From positions 310,001 through 374,000 of the forward strand of contig NZ_NESI01000001.1 in NCBI RefSeq assembly GCF_002778325.1: 64,000 nucleotides of DNA, given 5' to 3'. The stretch's first letter is position 1, and each line of letters starts with the position of its first letter. This stretch comes from Limnohabitans sp. B9-3 (GTDB lineage: Bacteria > Pseudomonadota > Gammaproteobacteria > Burkholderiales > Burkholderiaceae_C). A program made the position numbers and the translations under genes. A model generated the notes under the pieces. That model had not been told where the DNA came from. It did not search any database and worked only from the letters and a program-made list of their open reading frames with translations. Shown piece by piece: positions 25,743 through 34,466 of the stretch.

Positions 25743-27170
25743 TCAATTGAAACGGATGTAATCAAAGTCAGCGGGCTGACGGTTGATGCCCATGACGGGT
25801 GGCGCGATCCAGTTGGCAAACTTACCTGGCTCGACGACACGGCCCATGAGGCTGGCCACAAATGCGCGGTCTTCGTTCGAAGGCAGCCATTCGCCAACCT
25901 TGGACATCCACTCTTCGTCACTCACCACACGGCCATCAGGCGTGATCTTGGCACCAGACAAAGAACCGATGTTGCGGTGGAACGCCTTGTGCGGTGCAGT
26001 CAATGTGAAAGGAATGCCCGCCTTGGTGATCACTCGGTTCCAACGGTCGATGCCGCCTTTGGAATCGGTGATGTAGTCGTCGCGCAGCACTTCGTTCAAA
26101 GCATTGAGCATCGGCACTTCTTTCTCGACCAAAGAACCGTTTTCGACCGACAGGATCTTGTAGCTGTTGCCTTTTAAGACATGGTCATCGGTGCGCTTGC
26201 CTTCTTCGTAGCGGCCCTTCAGGCCCGAGCTGTAGAAGGTGGCGGCGTTGGACGACTGGTCGGCGCCGAACAAGTCGATGGTCACCGAGAAGTGGAAGTT
26301 GATGTAACGCTGGATGGTCGGCAAATCGATCACACCGGCGGCGCGCAGCTTGGCCACGTCGTCGGTTTTGAGCTGGTTCATCACATCCACCGTGCGCTGG
26401 ATAGTGCGGCTCACGCCGGACTCGCCCACAAACATGTGGTGCGCTTCTTCAGTCAGCATGAACTTGGTGGTGCGGGCCAAGGGGTCGAATGCCGACTCAG
26501 CCAACGCGCACAACTGGAACTTGCCATCGCGGTCGGTGAAGTAAGTGAACATGAAGAAGGACAACCAGTCGGGTGTCTTCTCATTGAAGGCTTGCAAGAT
26601 GCGGGGGTTGTCTTCGTTGCCGCTGTTGCGTTGCAGCAGCGCGTCGGCTTCTTCACGGCCGTCCTTGCCAAAGTATTTGTGCAACAGGTACACCATGGCC
26701 CACAGGTGACGGCCTTCTTCAACGTTGATCTGGAACAGGTTGCGCAGGTCGTACATGCTGGGCGCAGTCAGGCCCAGGTGGCGCTGCTGCTCCACAGACG
26801 CTGGCTCGGTGTCGCCTTGGGTCACGATGATGCGGCGCAGGTTGGCGCGGTGTTCGCCAGGCACGTCTTGCCAGGCTTTTTCACCGATGTTGTCGCCAAA
26901 ATGAATCTTGCGGTCTTGCTCGCCGGGGTTCAAGAACACGCCCCAACGGTAGTCGCGCATCTTGACATGACCGAACTGGGCCCAGCCTTGGGGGTCCACG
27001 CTCACGGCGGTGCGCAGGTACACGTCCATGTCGGTGGAACCTTCAGGGCCCATGTCGTCCCACCAGTTGATGAAGTTGGGTTGCCACTGCTCGAGCGCGC
27101 GCTGTAAGGTGCGGTCTTCCGAGAGGTTGACGTTGTTGGGGATTTTTTCGCTGTAGTTGATGCCGGACAT
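25743..27170 (-). CDS. boxB: benzoyl-CoA 2,3-epoxidase oxygenase component BoxB
   Basis: A 475-residue class I diiron oxygenase that converts benzoyl-CoA to 2,3-epoxybenzoyl-CoA using O2 and electrons from BoxA. The diiron ligands appear in VEEGRHLWAMVYLLHKYFG and TEEAHHMFVGESG. The sequence reads as BoxB throughout, and the end (MGINRQPADFDYIRFN) is conserved. A GGAG lies before the ATG at 27170. It sits between boxC and boxA, 90 bp after the boxC stop. Confidence 0.97.
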   Translation of the reverse strand: MSGINYSEKIPNNVNLSEDRTLQRALEQWQPNFINWWDDMGPEGSTDMDVYLRTAVSVDPQGWAQFGHVKMRDYRWGVFLNPGEQDRKIHFGDNIGEKAWQDVPGEHRANLRRIIVTQGDTEPASVEQQRHLGLTAPSMYDLRNLFQINVEEGRHLWAMVYLLHKYFGKDGREEADALLQRNSGNEDNPRILQAFNEKTPDWLSFFMFTYFTDRDGKFQLCALAESAFDPLARTTKFMLTEEAHHMFVGESGVSRTIQRTVDVMNQLKTDDVAKLRAAGVIDLPTIQRYINFHFSVTIDLFGADQSSNAATFYSSGLKGRYEEGKRTDDHVLKGNSYKILSVENGSLVEKEVPMLNALNEVLRDDYITDSKGGIDRWNRVITKAGIPFTLTAPHKAFHRNIGSLSGAKITPDGRVVSDEEWMSKVGEWLPSNEDRAFVASLMGRVVEPGKFANWIAPPVMGINRQPADFDYIRFN

Positions 27171-27260
27171 GAGAGTCTCCAGAAATTAAAAAGCAACGGT
27201 GGGGTCAAATTTCGGTTGCAGCGTGGACCACCGGGCACCGCACTGCACAACGCAAAAACA

Positions 27261-28928
27261 TCAAACGCGGTTCAGGTCGAACTGTACTTTTTCGCCTTTG
27301 CCGTACACCTTCAAGGCACCTTTTTCGCCCACGGCGTTGGGGCGCTGGAAGATCCAGTTTTGCCACGCCGAGAGGCGGCCAAAAATGCGGGTCTCCATCG
27401 ACTCTTTTTGGCAGAAGCGCAAGTTGGCTTCCAAGCCGGTCAAGCTGTCGGGGGACATCGCCGCGCGCTCTTCTATGGCGATGCGAATTTCGTCAGCCCA
27501 ATCGATGTCGTCAGGCGCCACGGTGACCAAACCCAAAGCCAGCGCTTGGTCGGCGTCCAACATTTGGCCCACAGCTGCACGCACGTTTTCAAGTGCCGTG
27601 ACTTCTTCGTAAAAGCGACGTTGCAAGCGCGACTGGTGGTTGACCATCGGAAAATGACCGAAGTTGAGTTCGCTCAAAGCCAACTTGGGCGCTGCATCGG
27701 GCGCGTCGGGCAATGCCAACATGTAAGCGCGATCGGCAGCAAATGCCAACTCAGCCAAAGTACCGGCGAAGCAAGAACCTTCGTCGATCAAAGCAAACAA
27801 CGAGCGTGACGACACGTCAATGCGGGCCAAAGTGCGGCGCAGCATGCCCAGTGTTTCGTTGACCAACCAATGCGCTTGGTGCTGGGCCAGCACGGCGTCT
27901 GAGTCCAAGGCGAGTTGCACGTCACCTGCGGTGCGCAAAAGCCAGGTGCCGATGTCCGACTCGTTGGTGCGCATGTTCAAAATGGCGTCGTCCAACTCGC
28001 GAGCCATTTGCAGCGGGTACCAATTAGCGCCAGCGGCTTCGATGCCTTCCACCGTGGTGGGCACAGCGACTTTGGGCGCGTGGACGGTGATGGTCGCAGT
28101 GCGCTTGGTGCGGTCGATGGCGACTTGCACGTACTCGTAAGTCAATGCGTCAGCCGAGACGGTTTTGTTCAAGGGTGTGAGCGTCACGCCTTTGCCAGCG
28201 GCAGCGGCGCCTGGGCGCTTGCTGGTGGCGGCATATTTCTGGGCGCGGGCTTGCACGGCTTCGGCAAATTTGGCGGGCTTGGCGATCTCGTCCACCAAAC
28301 GCCAGTCGACGGCTTTTTGGCCACGCACACCTTCCACGCTGGTGCAGAAAATGTCGGCGTGGTCGTGGCGCACTTTGCGCTTGTCGGTCACGCGGGTCAA
28401 ACCGCCAGTGCCTGGCAACACACCGAGCAAAGGCACTTCGGGCAGCGACACGCTGGAAGAACGGTCGTCCACCAACACAATGTCGTCGCAGGCCAAGGCC
28501 AATTCGTAGCCACCGCCAGCGCAAGCGCCGTTCACAGCAGCCACGAACTTCAGGCCATCGTGGCGGCTGGAGTCTTCAATGCCGTTGCGGGTTTCGTTGG
28601 TGAATTTACAGAAATTCACTTTCCAGGCGTGGGTCGAGAGGCCCAACATGAAGATGTTGGCGCCCGAGCAGAAGATGCGGTCTTTCAAGCTGGTGACCAC
28701 CACGCTTTTGACTTCAGGGTGCTCAAAGCGGATGCGTTGCAGCGCGTCGTACAACTCAATGTCCACGCCCAAATCGTAGGAGTTGAGCTTCAACTTGTAG
28801 CCAGGGCGAATGCCGCCGTCTTCGTTGATGTTGAGTTGCAAGGTGGCGATTTCGCCTTCGTACTTGACCGACCAGTGTTTGTACTGGCTGGGGTCAATTT
28901 GGTAGTCGACGGTGTTGGCTTGGCTCAT
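27261..28928 (-). CDS. boxC: 2,3-epoxybenzoyl-CoA dihydrolase BoxC
   Basis: A 555-residue two-module crotonase-fold enzyme. It opens the epoxide ring with two waters, giving 3,4-didehydroadipyl-CoA semialdehyde plus formate. The crotonase oxyanion region is seen in DRIFCSGANIFMLG and GACAGGGYELALACDDIVLVDD, and the second half has DEGSCFAGTLAELAFAADRAYML. The ATG at 28928 has GGAG 7 bases upstream and gives the normal length; the frame extends further but into the promoter and boxR. It is the first gene of boxCBA. Confidence 0.97.
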   Translation of the reverse strand: MSQANTVDYQIDPSQYKHWSVKYEGEIATLQLNINEDGGIRPGYKLKLNSYDLGVDIELYDALQRIRFEHPEVKSVVVTSLKDRIFCSGANIFMLGLSTHAWKVNFCKFTNETRNGIEDSSRHDGLKFVAAVNGACAGGGYELALACDDIVLVDDRSSSVSLPEVPLLGVLPGTGGLTRVTDKRKVRHDHADIFCTSVEGVRGQKAVDWRLVDEIAKPAKFAEAVQARAQKYAATSKRPGAAAAGKGVTLTPLNKTVSADALTYEYVQVAIDRTKRTATITVHAPKVAVPTTVEGIEAAGANWYPLQMARELDDAILNMRTNESDIGTWLLRTAGDVQLALDSDAVLAQHQAHWLVNETLGMLRRTLARIDVSSRSLFALIDEGSCFAGTLAELAFAADRAYMLALPDAPDAAPKLALSELNFGHFPMVNHQSRLQRRFYEEVTALENVRAAVGQMLDADQALALGLVTVAPDDIDWADEIRIAIEERAAMSPDSLTGLEANLRFCQKESMETRIFGRLSAWQNWIFQRPNAVGEKGALKVYGKGEKVQFDLNRV

Positions 28929-28992
28929 GGGAATCTCCAAAGGGGTGGCTTGGCGCTGGTTCATGACATGCGATGATTTCATCGCCGTGATG

Positions 28993-29038
28993 TGCATCAT
29001 ATTGCATATTCTAAATTTTGCAACTGCATTTTTATGCA
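28993..29038 (-). promoter_or_regulatory. BoxR operator region at the boxC promoter
   Basis: Five TGCA tetramers lie here (28993, 29003, 29019, 29025, 29035). Four form two TGCA-N6-TGCA modules at 28993-29006 and 29025-29038, 32 bp apart. The first covers the -10 box of the boxC promoter and the second lies just upstream of the -35. BzdR, the relative of BoxR, is known to bind TGCA-containing operators, so BoxR is the likely binder, acting as a repressor relieved by a CoA ligand. Confidence 0.7.
28996..29023 (-). promoter_or_regulatory. sigma70-type promoter of boxC
   Basis: On the minus strand TTGCAA (29023-29018) and TATGAT (29001-28996) are separated by 16 bp. Both boxes are close to consensus. 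The 5' leader to the boxC ATG would be about 60 bases, with GGAG near the start codon. The TGCA modules overlap or flank both boxes. Confidence 0.65.
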
Positions 29039-29122
29039 TGTTAGGGAATATGCCTAGGCCCATCAGCCAATCGTGAACGCACGCCCTCCCGTCATGGGCC
29101 TGAAAACCAGCGGAGGTGAAAA

Positions 29123-30013
29123 TTAAAGCGGCAGCTTCAGCGCCTGACGCACTTGGGTGCGCAGCGCCAAAAAGCTGTCGTCCAGCGGCTGGGCGCTGGT
29201 GTCGAAGGTGAGGTCGGCTTTGGCGTAAAAGGCCGAGCGGCCTTCCAAAATGCGCTTCAAATCTTCCAGCGCCTCTTTGCTGCCCGCCATGGGGCGCATG
29301 TCGCCTTGCGCGGCGACACGGGCCAGATGGTCTTCGGGCGCAGCTTTGAGCCACACGGTAAAGCAATGCGACAGCGTTTCATTGAAGGTGGCCGAGTCTG
29401 AGACCAAGCCGCCGGGGGTGGCAATCACCACTTCGGGGTAAATCTGAATCGCCTCTTCCAAAGCGCGGCGCTCGTAACGACGATAAGCGTTGGTGCCGTA
29501 GAGGTTGTGAATTTCGCTGATGCTGCAGCCTGCAAACTTCTCGATCTCGCGGCTGAGTTCAATAAACGGGAAGCCCAAATCGTCTGCCAAACGCTGACCC
29601 AGCGTGGTTTTACCCGCGCCGCGCAACCCCACCAAGGCAATACGGTTGCTGCGTGCTTGCTCGTCGCCGTGGGTGCCAAACATGTCGCCAAGCTGCTGAC
29701 GCACGCGGCGCAACTCGCCTTCGTTGCGTTTTTCGAGCAATTCGCGAATCAACAACCACTCGGGCGATGACGTTGTTACATCCCCCAACAGCTCAAAAAT
29801 CGTGCACTGCAGCGCTTGAGCCACCTGCAACAAGATCAAGATGGACGCGTTGCCGGTGCCCGACTCCAAATTGGCCATATGCCGCTCCGACACCTGCGCC
29901 GCCTGCGCCACCGCCTTGCGCGTGAGGCCGCGACGCGCACGCAAGGTGCGCACGCGCTCACCCAAAGTGGTGAGGAACGGATGGCGGGTGAGGTCGTCGT
30001 CGGAAAAAGACAT
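29123..30013 (-). CDS. boxR: BoxR transcriptional regulator (HTH plus shikimate-kinase-like)
   Basis: A 296-residue BzdR-type regulator. Residues 15-85 form an XRE-type HTH domain (LGERVRTLRARRGLTRKAVA, then SERHMANLESGTGNAS). A linker leads to a shikimate-kinase-like domain from about residue 125 with the Walker A motif GLRGAGKTTLG. In the family this domain senses benzoyl-CoA and releases DNA. The gene is upstream of boxC on the same strand, with 194 bp between containing the boxC promoter. TGCA modules lie immediately before its own start, suggesting autoregulation. Confidence 0.93.
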   Translation of the reverse strand: MSFSDDDLTRHPFLTTLGERVRTLRARRGLTRKAVAQAAQVSERHMANLESGTGNASILILLQVAQALQCTIFELLGDVTTSSPEWLLIRELLEKRNEGELRRVRQQLGDMFGTHGDEQARSNRIALVGLRGAGKTTLGQRLADDLGFPFIELSREIEKFAGCSISEIHNLYGTNAYRRYERRALEEAIQIYPEVVIATPGGLVSDSATFNETLSHCFTVWLKAAPEDHLARVAAQGDMRPMAGSKEALEDLKRILEGRSAFYAKADLTFDTSAQPLDDSFLALRTQVRQALKLPL

Positions 30014-30016
30014 GGC

Positions 30017-30058
30017 TGCACTTTAATGCAAATTCGGAGTGAACTGCAAAATAGTGCA
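30017..30058 (-). promoter_or_regulatory. BoxR operator region at the boxR start
   Basis: Two TGCA-N6-TGCA modules at 30017-30030 and 30045-30058, 28 bp apart, lie directly before the boxR ATG (30013). On the minus strand a TTGCAG with ATTAAA 16 bp further makes a modest -35/-10 pair, so both modules would cover the promoter. The arrangement mirrors the boxC promoter and fits autorepression. Confidence 0.65.
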
Positions 30059-30095
30059 TCGCGCATCCGCCCAATGTGAGGCTTTCATTGCGACG

Positions 30096-30404
30096 TTAAA
30101 CGTGCTGTTGTTGCCAGCTTCTCAATGCCTCATTGATGCGGGTTTGCCAGCCTGCACCCGTAGCCTTGAAGCTTTCCAACACATCGGTGTCTAAACGTAG
30201 CGTGACTTGCGTTTTGGTGCCGCTACCCAATGGTCTGCCTAATGGTCGACCTCGGCGCATCGACGGCTGTGCGTCCAGCCAATCCTGATCGGTCAAAGGC
30301 TGCGCGTCGGGATCGCTCCATGCAGCTTTGTTAATCAGCGCGTCCTCGTGTGCAGTAGGTACAAGCAAGACCCGTCCAGAGCGCGTTTTAATTGTTGTCG
30401 ACAT
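30096..30404 (-). CDS. brnA: BrnA family antitoxin
   Basis: A 102-residue protein with a C-terminal ribbon-helix-helix domain (KTQVTLRLDTDVLESFKATG, then WQTRINEALRSW) typical of BrnA / DUF4415 antitoxins. The N-terminal half binds the toxin. It follows brnT with a 17-bp overlap, the standard toxin-first order of brnTA. The complex is expected to repress its own promoter. Confidence 0.9.
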   Translation of the reverse strand: MSTTIKTRSGRVLLVPTAHEDALINKAAWSDPDAQPLTDQDWLDAQPSMRRGRPLGRPLGSGTKTQVTLRLDTDVLESFKATGAGWQTRINEALRSWQQQHV

Positions 30405-30657
30405 AGATCTTCACCTCCCGTTGATTGGCCTTGCGCAAGCTGATGACGCGGCGTACCTCACCTCGGTCCACAAAGGCAACGAAATACAAGCGTTGACCGT
30501 TGGGCACCAACGCACACTGCCTGTCTTCTCCGTAATCACGCCTGACATCCATCCAGACCCAAGACTCCGCCCATTCCAAGGCTTCAGCAAACGACAACGC
30601 AACACCGTGCTTTGCCAAATTGGCGACGTCTTTGACGGGATCGAACATCACGTACAT
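30388..30657 (-). CDS. brnT: BrnT family ribonuclease toxin
   Basis: An 89-residue DUF497 protein. The BrnT start FDPVKDVANLAKHGVALSFAEA and the end YFVAFVDRGEVRRVISLRKANQREVK match the family, whose members fold like RelE and cleave RNA. KHG and the arginine-rich strand near RVISLRKA are the usual active region. It overlaps brnA by 17 bp. ATG at 30657 is used; an in-frame ATG three codons later is also possible. Confidence 0.9.
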   Translation of the reverse strand: MYVMFDPVKDVANLAKHGVALSFAEALEWAESWVWMDVRRDYGEDRQCALVPNGQRLYFVAFVDRGEVRRVISLRKANQREVKIYVDNN

Positions 30658-30658
30658 C

Positions 30659-30685
30659 TTTATTGTAGTTACGTTTAATAAAACG
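30659..30685 (-). promoter_or_regulatory. putative brnTA operator
   Basis: Two overlapping inverted repeats lie just before the brnT ATG: TTTATT (30659-30664) with AATAAA (30677-30682), and CGTTT (30672-30676) with AAACG (30681-30685). BrnTA complexes repress their own promoters, and the position suits that role. Confidence 0.4.
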
Positions 30686-30744
30686 CGAACCCCTTTTTAG
30701 CTTTTACAGAATGACATCTCGCGGTTTTACAGAAATTGAGGCTG

Positions 30745-30778
30745 AAAAAAACCCGCAAAAGTTTGCACTTTTGCGGGT
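30745..30778 (-). terminator. rho-independent terminator of mrp
   Basis: Perfect 12-bp arms ACCCGCAAAAGT (30751-30762) and ACTTTTGCGGGT (30767-30778) with a 4-nt loop, followed on the minus strand by seven T (30751-30745). It lies 38 bp after the mrp stop and shields brnT from read-through. Confidence 0.93.
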
Positions 30779-30815
30779 GGCTGTTACAGCGCTAAAGCGC
30801 GTGAGTGTTGGGCGA

Positions 30816-31907
30816 TCAGGTGTCTTTGGAGATCTTGATGCTCGGGAATTTGCTGGAGAAGTCTTTGGCCTTGGCCGCGATCTTCACCGCCACTTGGCGG
30901 GCCACCGCCTTGTAGATGCCGGCCACTTCGCCGTCAGGGTCTGCCACCACGGTGGGTTTGCCGCTGTCAGCTTGCAGGCGAATTTGCATATTCAGCGGCA
31001 AGGCCCCCAAATAGTCCATGCCGTCTTTGGCAGCCAATTTCTTGCCGCCGTCCGCGCCAAAAATGTGTTCGATATGGCCACAGTTCGTGCAGACGTGCAC
31101 GGCCATGTTCTCCACCAAACCGAGGATGGGCACGCCCACCTTCTCGAACATCTTGATGCCCTTTTTGGCGTCCAACAACGCGATGTCTTGTGGCGTGGTG
31201 ACGATCACCGCGCCCGTCATCGGCACGCGCTGGCTCAGGGTGAGCTGAATGTCACCGGTGCCGGGGGGCATGTCGACGATCAAATAGTCCAAGGCCTTCC
31301 AATTGGTTTGGCGCAGCAGCTGCTCCAACGCTTGCGTGGCCATGGGGCCGCGCCAGATCATGGCTTCGTCTTGGTCCACCAAGAAGCCGATGGACATGAC
31401 TTGCACGCCGTAGTTCTCGAGCGGGTCCATAGTTTGACCGTCGCTGCTCTCGGGGCGGCCTTCGATGCCCATCATCATGGGCTGGCTAGGGCCGTAAATG
31501 TCGGCGTCCAGCAAACCCACGCTGGCACCTTCAGCGGCCAAAGCCAGCGCCAAGTTGGCAGCGGTGGTACTTTTGCCCACGCCGCCTTTGCCCGAGGCCA
31601 CGGCAATGATGTTTTTCACTTGTGGCAACAAGGCCACACCGCGCTGCGCGGCATGCGCCACGATGTTCATGGTGATGTTGGCCGACACGTTGTCCACGCC
31701 CGCCACACCTTTGGCTGCAGCGATCAATTCTTTGCGAAAACCTGCAATTTGGCTCTTGGCAGGGTAGCCCAGCACCACGTCAAACGACACATCGCCGCCT
31801 TGAATTTGCAGGTTTTTCAAGGCTTTGGTAGTGACAAAGTCTTTGCCAGTGTTGGGATCGATGACCGTCTGCAGGGCGGCGGTCAGGGCTTGTTCGTTCA
31901 GGGACAT
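30816..31907 (-). CDS. mrp: Mrp/ApbC iron-sulfur cluster carrier ATPase
   Basis: A 363-residue P-loop ATPase that carries and transfers 4Fe-4S clusters. An N-terminal MIP18-like domain (ALQTVIDPNTGKDFVTTKAL) precedes the deviant Walker A motif VASGKGGVGKSTTAANLALA (about 98-117). LIVDMPPGTGD and the cluster-binding pair CTNC (VHVCTNCGHIEHIFG, about 275) are present. The gene has its own strong terminator. It may help mature the many iron-sulfur proteins encoded nearby, though the family is a general housekeeping one. Confidence 0.95.
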   Translation of the reverse strand: MSLNEQALTAALQTVIDPNTGKDFVTTKALKNLQIQGGDVSFDVVLGYPAKSQIAGFRKELIAAAKGVAGVDNVSANITMNIVAHAAQRGVALLPQVKNIIAVASGKGGVGKSTTAANLALALAAEGASVGLLDADIYGPSQPMMMGIEGRPESSDGQTMDPLENYGVQVMSIGFLVDQDEAMIWRGPMATQALEQLLRQTNWKALDYLIVDMPPGTGDIQLTLSQRVPMTGAVIVTTPQDIALLDAKKGIKMFEKVGVPILGLVENMAVHVCTNCGHIEHIFGADGGKKLAAKDGMDYLGALPLNMQIRLQADSGKPTVVADPDGEVAGIYKAVARQVAVKIAAKAKDFSSKFPSIKISKDT

Positions 31908-32007
31908 AAATTTCTTAGTTTTAGGGAATCGGAATTGCGGGCAAGTCTAGCGCGGTGCGCTTGGCTGCATAAGGGGGCAGGTCATGCAGAGACGGAACGT
32001 ACAGAAA

Positions 32008-32289
32008 TCAGGCGTTTTTGCGCGCCACCCAATACGTTGCGCCCTCGGCACCGTAGCGCTCAGCATGGGGCACATCGCGGGCCAGCTCGAAGGTTGAGCC
32101 CGGCAACAAATGCTGGGTTTGGCCATCCACAGTCAGCCACATCTCCCCTTGCGTCACCACGGCTTGCACGGCAAACGGGTGGGTGTGGGTGTCCAGCACG
32201 GTGTGTGCTGCCCAATCACGGGCCAGCACTTCGTCAAAGCCGGCGGCCATGGCGCTTTGTTTGAATTCGTCAAAGTTAGGGAGGTTCAT
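32008..32289 (-). CDS. cupin domain protein
   Basis: A 93-residue single-domain cupin. The metal motif appears as THTHPFAVQAVVTQGEMWL and the second motif as LLPGSTFELARDVPHAERYG, giving three histidines and a glutamate or glutamine in place. The substrate is unknown. ATG at 32289 is chosen over a TTG two codons upstream. It is divergent from metG with a 55-bp gap. Confidence 0.8.
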   Translation of the reverse strand: MNLPNFDEFKQSAMAAGFDEVLARDWAAHTVLDTHTHPFAVQAVVTQGEMWLTVDGQTQHLLPGSTFELARDVPHAERYGAEGATYWVARKNA

Positions 32290-32344
32290 GGACAAATTTT
32301 GCAGGAACTAAAATCCACCCCCTTGTTCAAAGGTCTTGTTCTAA

Positions 32345-34417
32345 ATGTCACAGCGCCAGCTTTTCGTTACCACCGCCCTGCCCTACGCCAACGGCAACTT
32401 CCACATCGGCCACATCATGGAGTACATCCAGGCCGACATCTGGGTGCGTTTCCAGCGCATGCAGGGCCACAAGGTCGATTTTGTCGGCGCAGACGACACA
32501 CACGGCGCGCCCATCATGATTGCCGCCGAGAAGGCAGGCATCACCCCGCAGCAGTTTGTGGCCAACATCGCCGCAGGCCGCAAGCCGTATCTGGATGGCT
32601 TTCACATCCAGTTTGACAACTGGCACAGCACCGACGCACCTGAGAACCACGATCTGGCCCGCCAGATTTACCGTGACCTGCGCGACATCCCCGAGTCTGA
32701 AGGCGGCTCGCTGATCGAGCGCCGCACGATTGACCAGTTCTTCGACCCCGAGAAGAACATGTTCTTGCCAGACCGCTTCATCAAAGGCGAGTGCCCCAAG
32801 TGCCACGCCCACGACCAGTACGGCGACAACTGCGAGGTTTGCGGCGCGGTCTACGCCCCCACCGACCTGATCAACCCCTTCTCAGCCTTGTCGGGTGCCA
32901 AGCCTGAGCTGAAAAGCTCGGAGCATTTTTTCTTCAAACTGTCTGACCCACGCTGTGTGGCCTTCTTAGAGAAGTGGACACAAGACGGCAAGCTGCAGCC
33001 CGAAGTGGCCAACAAGGTCAAAGAGTGGTTCACCGTGCGCACCAACCCCGATGGCACGACCAGCGAAGGCTTGGGGGACTGGGACATTTCGCGTGACGCG
33101 CCTTACTTTGGCATCGAGATTCCAGACGCTCCGGGCAAGTACTTCTATGTGTGGCTCGACGCGCCCGTGGGCTACTTGGCTTCGTTGAAAAACTTGCTCG
33201 ACAAACGCGGTGAGAACTACGACGCCTACATGGCCAACGACAAGCTGGAGCAATACCACTTCATTGGCAAAGACATCGTCACCTTCCACACGCTGTTCTG
33301 GCCCGCCATGCTGCATTTCAGCGGCCGCAAAACACCCAACAACGTGTTTGTGCATGGCTTCCTCACCGTCAACAATGGCGAAAAGATGAGCAAGAGCCGT
33401 GGCACGGGCCTCGACCCGCTCAAGTACCTGAGCCTCGGCATGAACCCCGAGTGGCTCCGCTACTACTTGGCCACCAAGCTGAACAACAAAAACGAAGACA
33501 TCGACTTCAACGCCGAAGACTTCATGCTGCGCGTGAACAGCGATTTGATTGGCAAGTTCGTCAACATCGCATCGCGTGCGGCTGGTTTCTTGACCAAGCG
33601 TTTTGAAGGCAAGCTCACACAAAGTTTTGGCGAACAAGGCACTGCGTTGCTGAACGACATTCACGCCGCCAAAGACAGCATCGCCCAAGCCTATGACGCA
33701 CGCGAGTACGGCAAAGCCGCACGCGAAATCATGTTGCAGGCCGACAAAGTCAACGCGTATGTGGACCAACACAAGCCTTGGGACCTGGCCAAAGACGCCG
33801 CCAACAACGAAGCCCTGCACCAAGTGTGCTCGTTGCTCATCAACGCGTTTGCTGAGCTGAGCCGCTACTTGGCCCCTGTGTTGCCTTCATTGGCTCAAGC
33901 CGTTGAAAGTTTCACTGGCACCTCCATGCAAAACTGGAACGCCACAGGCAATGTGGCCAGCATTCAACCCTACCAACACCTCATGCAACGCGTCACCCCC
34001 GAACAACTCGAAGCCTTGTTTGAACCCCCAGCTGTGGTGGAAGAAAAAGTCACGCCCGGTGGCGAAGAAATCGCCCCCACCATCAGCATCGACGACTTTG
34101 CCAAGATCGATTTGCGTATTGCCGAAATCGTCAACTGCGAAGCGGTGGAAGGCTCCACCAAGCTGCTGCGACTCACACTCGATGTGGGCGAAGGCAAAAC
34201 GCGCAATGTGTTCAGCGGCGTCGCCAGCATGTACAAGCCCGAAGACCTCAAAGGCAAGCTCACGGTGATGGTGGCCAACTTGGCCCCGCGCAAGATGAAG
34301 TTTGGCGTGAGTGAAGGCATGGTGCTCGCCGCCAGCCATGCAGACGACAAGACCGATGCGGGCATTTACGTGCTGCACCCATGGCCCGGTGCGAAGCCCG
34401 GCATGCGCATCCATTAA
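32345..34417 (+). CDS. metG: methionine--tRNA ligase
   Basis: A 690-residue class I synthetase. The HIGH motif ([14 protein letters not shown]), zinc knuckle ([18 protein letters not shown], about 145-162) and KMSKS motif ([14 protein letters not shown], about 350) are all present. The C-terminal EMAP/tRNA-binding domain ([20 protein letters not shown], from about 580) promotes dimerisation. Length equals the long bacterial form. Its TAA stop lies within the left arm of a palindromic repeat also found at 56.9 kb. Confidence 0.98.
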   Translation: MSQRQLFVTTALPYANGNFHIGHIMEYIQADIWVRFQRMQGHKVDFVGADDTHGAPIMIAAEKAGITPQQFVANIAAGRKPYLDGFHIQFDNWHSTDAPENHDLARQIYRDLRDIPESEGGSLIERRTIDQFFDPEKNMFLPDRFIKGECPKCHAHDQYGDNCEVCGAVYAPTDLINPFSALSGAKPELKSSEHFFFKLSDPRCVAFLEKWTQDGKLQPEVANKVKEWFTVRTNPDGTTSEGLGDWDISRDAPYFGIEIPDAPGKYFYVWLDAPVGYLASLKNLLDKRGENYDAYMANDKLEQYHFIGKDIVTFHTLFWPAMLHFSGRKTPNNVFVHGFLTVNNGEKMSKSRGTGLDPLKYLSLGMNPEWLRYYLATKLNNKNEDIDFNAEDFMLRVNSDLIGKFVNIASRAAGFLTKRFEGKLTQSFGEQGTALLNDIHAAKDSIAQAYDAREYGKAAREIMLQADKVNAYVDQHKPWDLAKDAANNEALHQVCSLLINAFAELSRYLAPVLPSLAQAVESFTGTSMQNWNATGNVASIQPYQHLMQRVTPEQLEALFEPPAVVEEKVTPGGEEIAPTISIDDFAKIDLRIAEIVNCEAVEGSTKLLRLTLDVGEGKTRNVFSGVASMYKPEDLKGKLTVMVANLAPRKMKFGVSEGMVLAASHADDKTDAGIYVLHPWPGAKPGMRIH

Positions 34418-34452
34418 TTAGGTTCTGACCCCAATTAACTGACCCTCATTAA
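34414..34452. repeat. REP-like palindromic repeat, copy 1, with partial third copy
   Basis: A 25-bp element at 34414-34438 begins TTAAT and ends CTGACCCCAATTAA. It matches the element at 56910-56934 at 22 of 25 positions. A partial copy (CTGACCCTCATTAA) follows at once at 34439-34452. The element covers the metG stop codon. It resembles repetitive extragenic palindromes that are often dispersed by REP-associated transposases. Confidence 0.6.
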
Positions 34453-34466
34453 AACTAAGCGCCACG

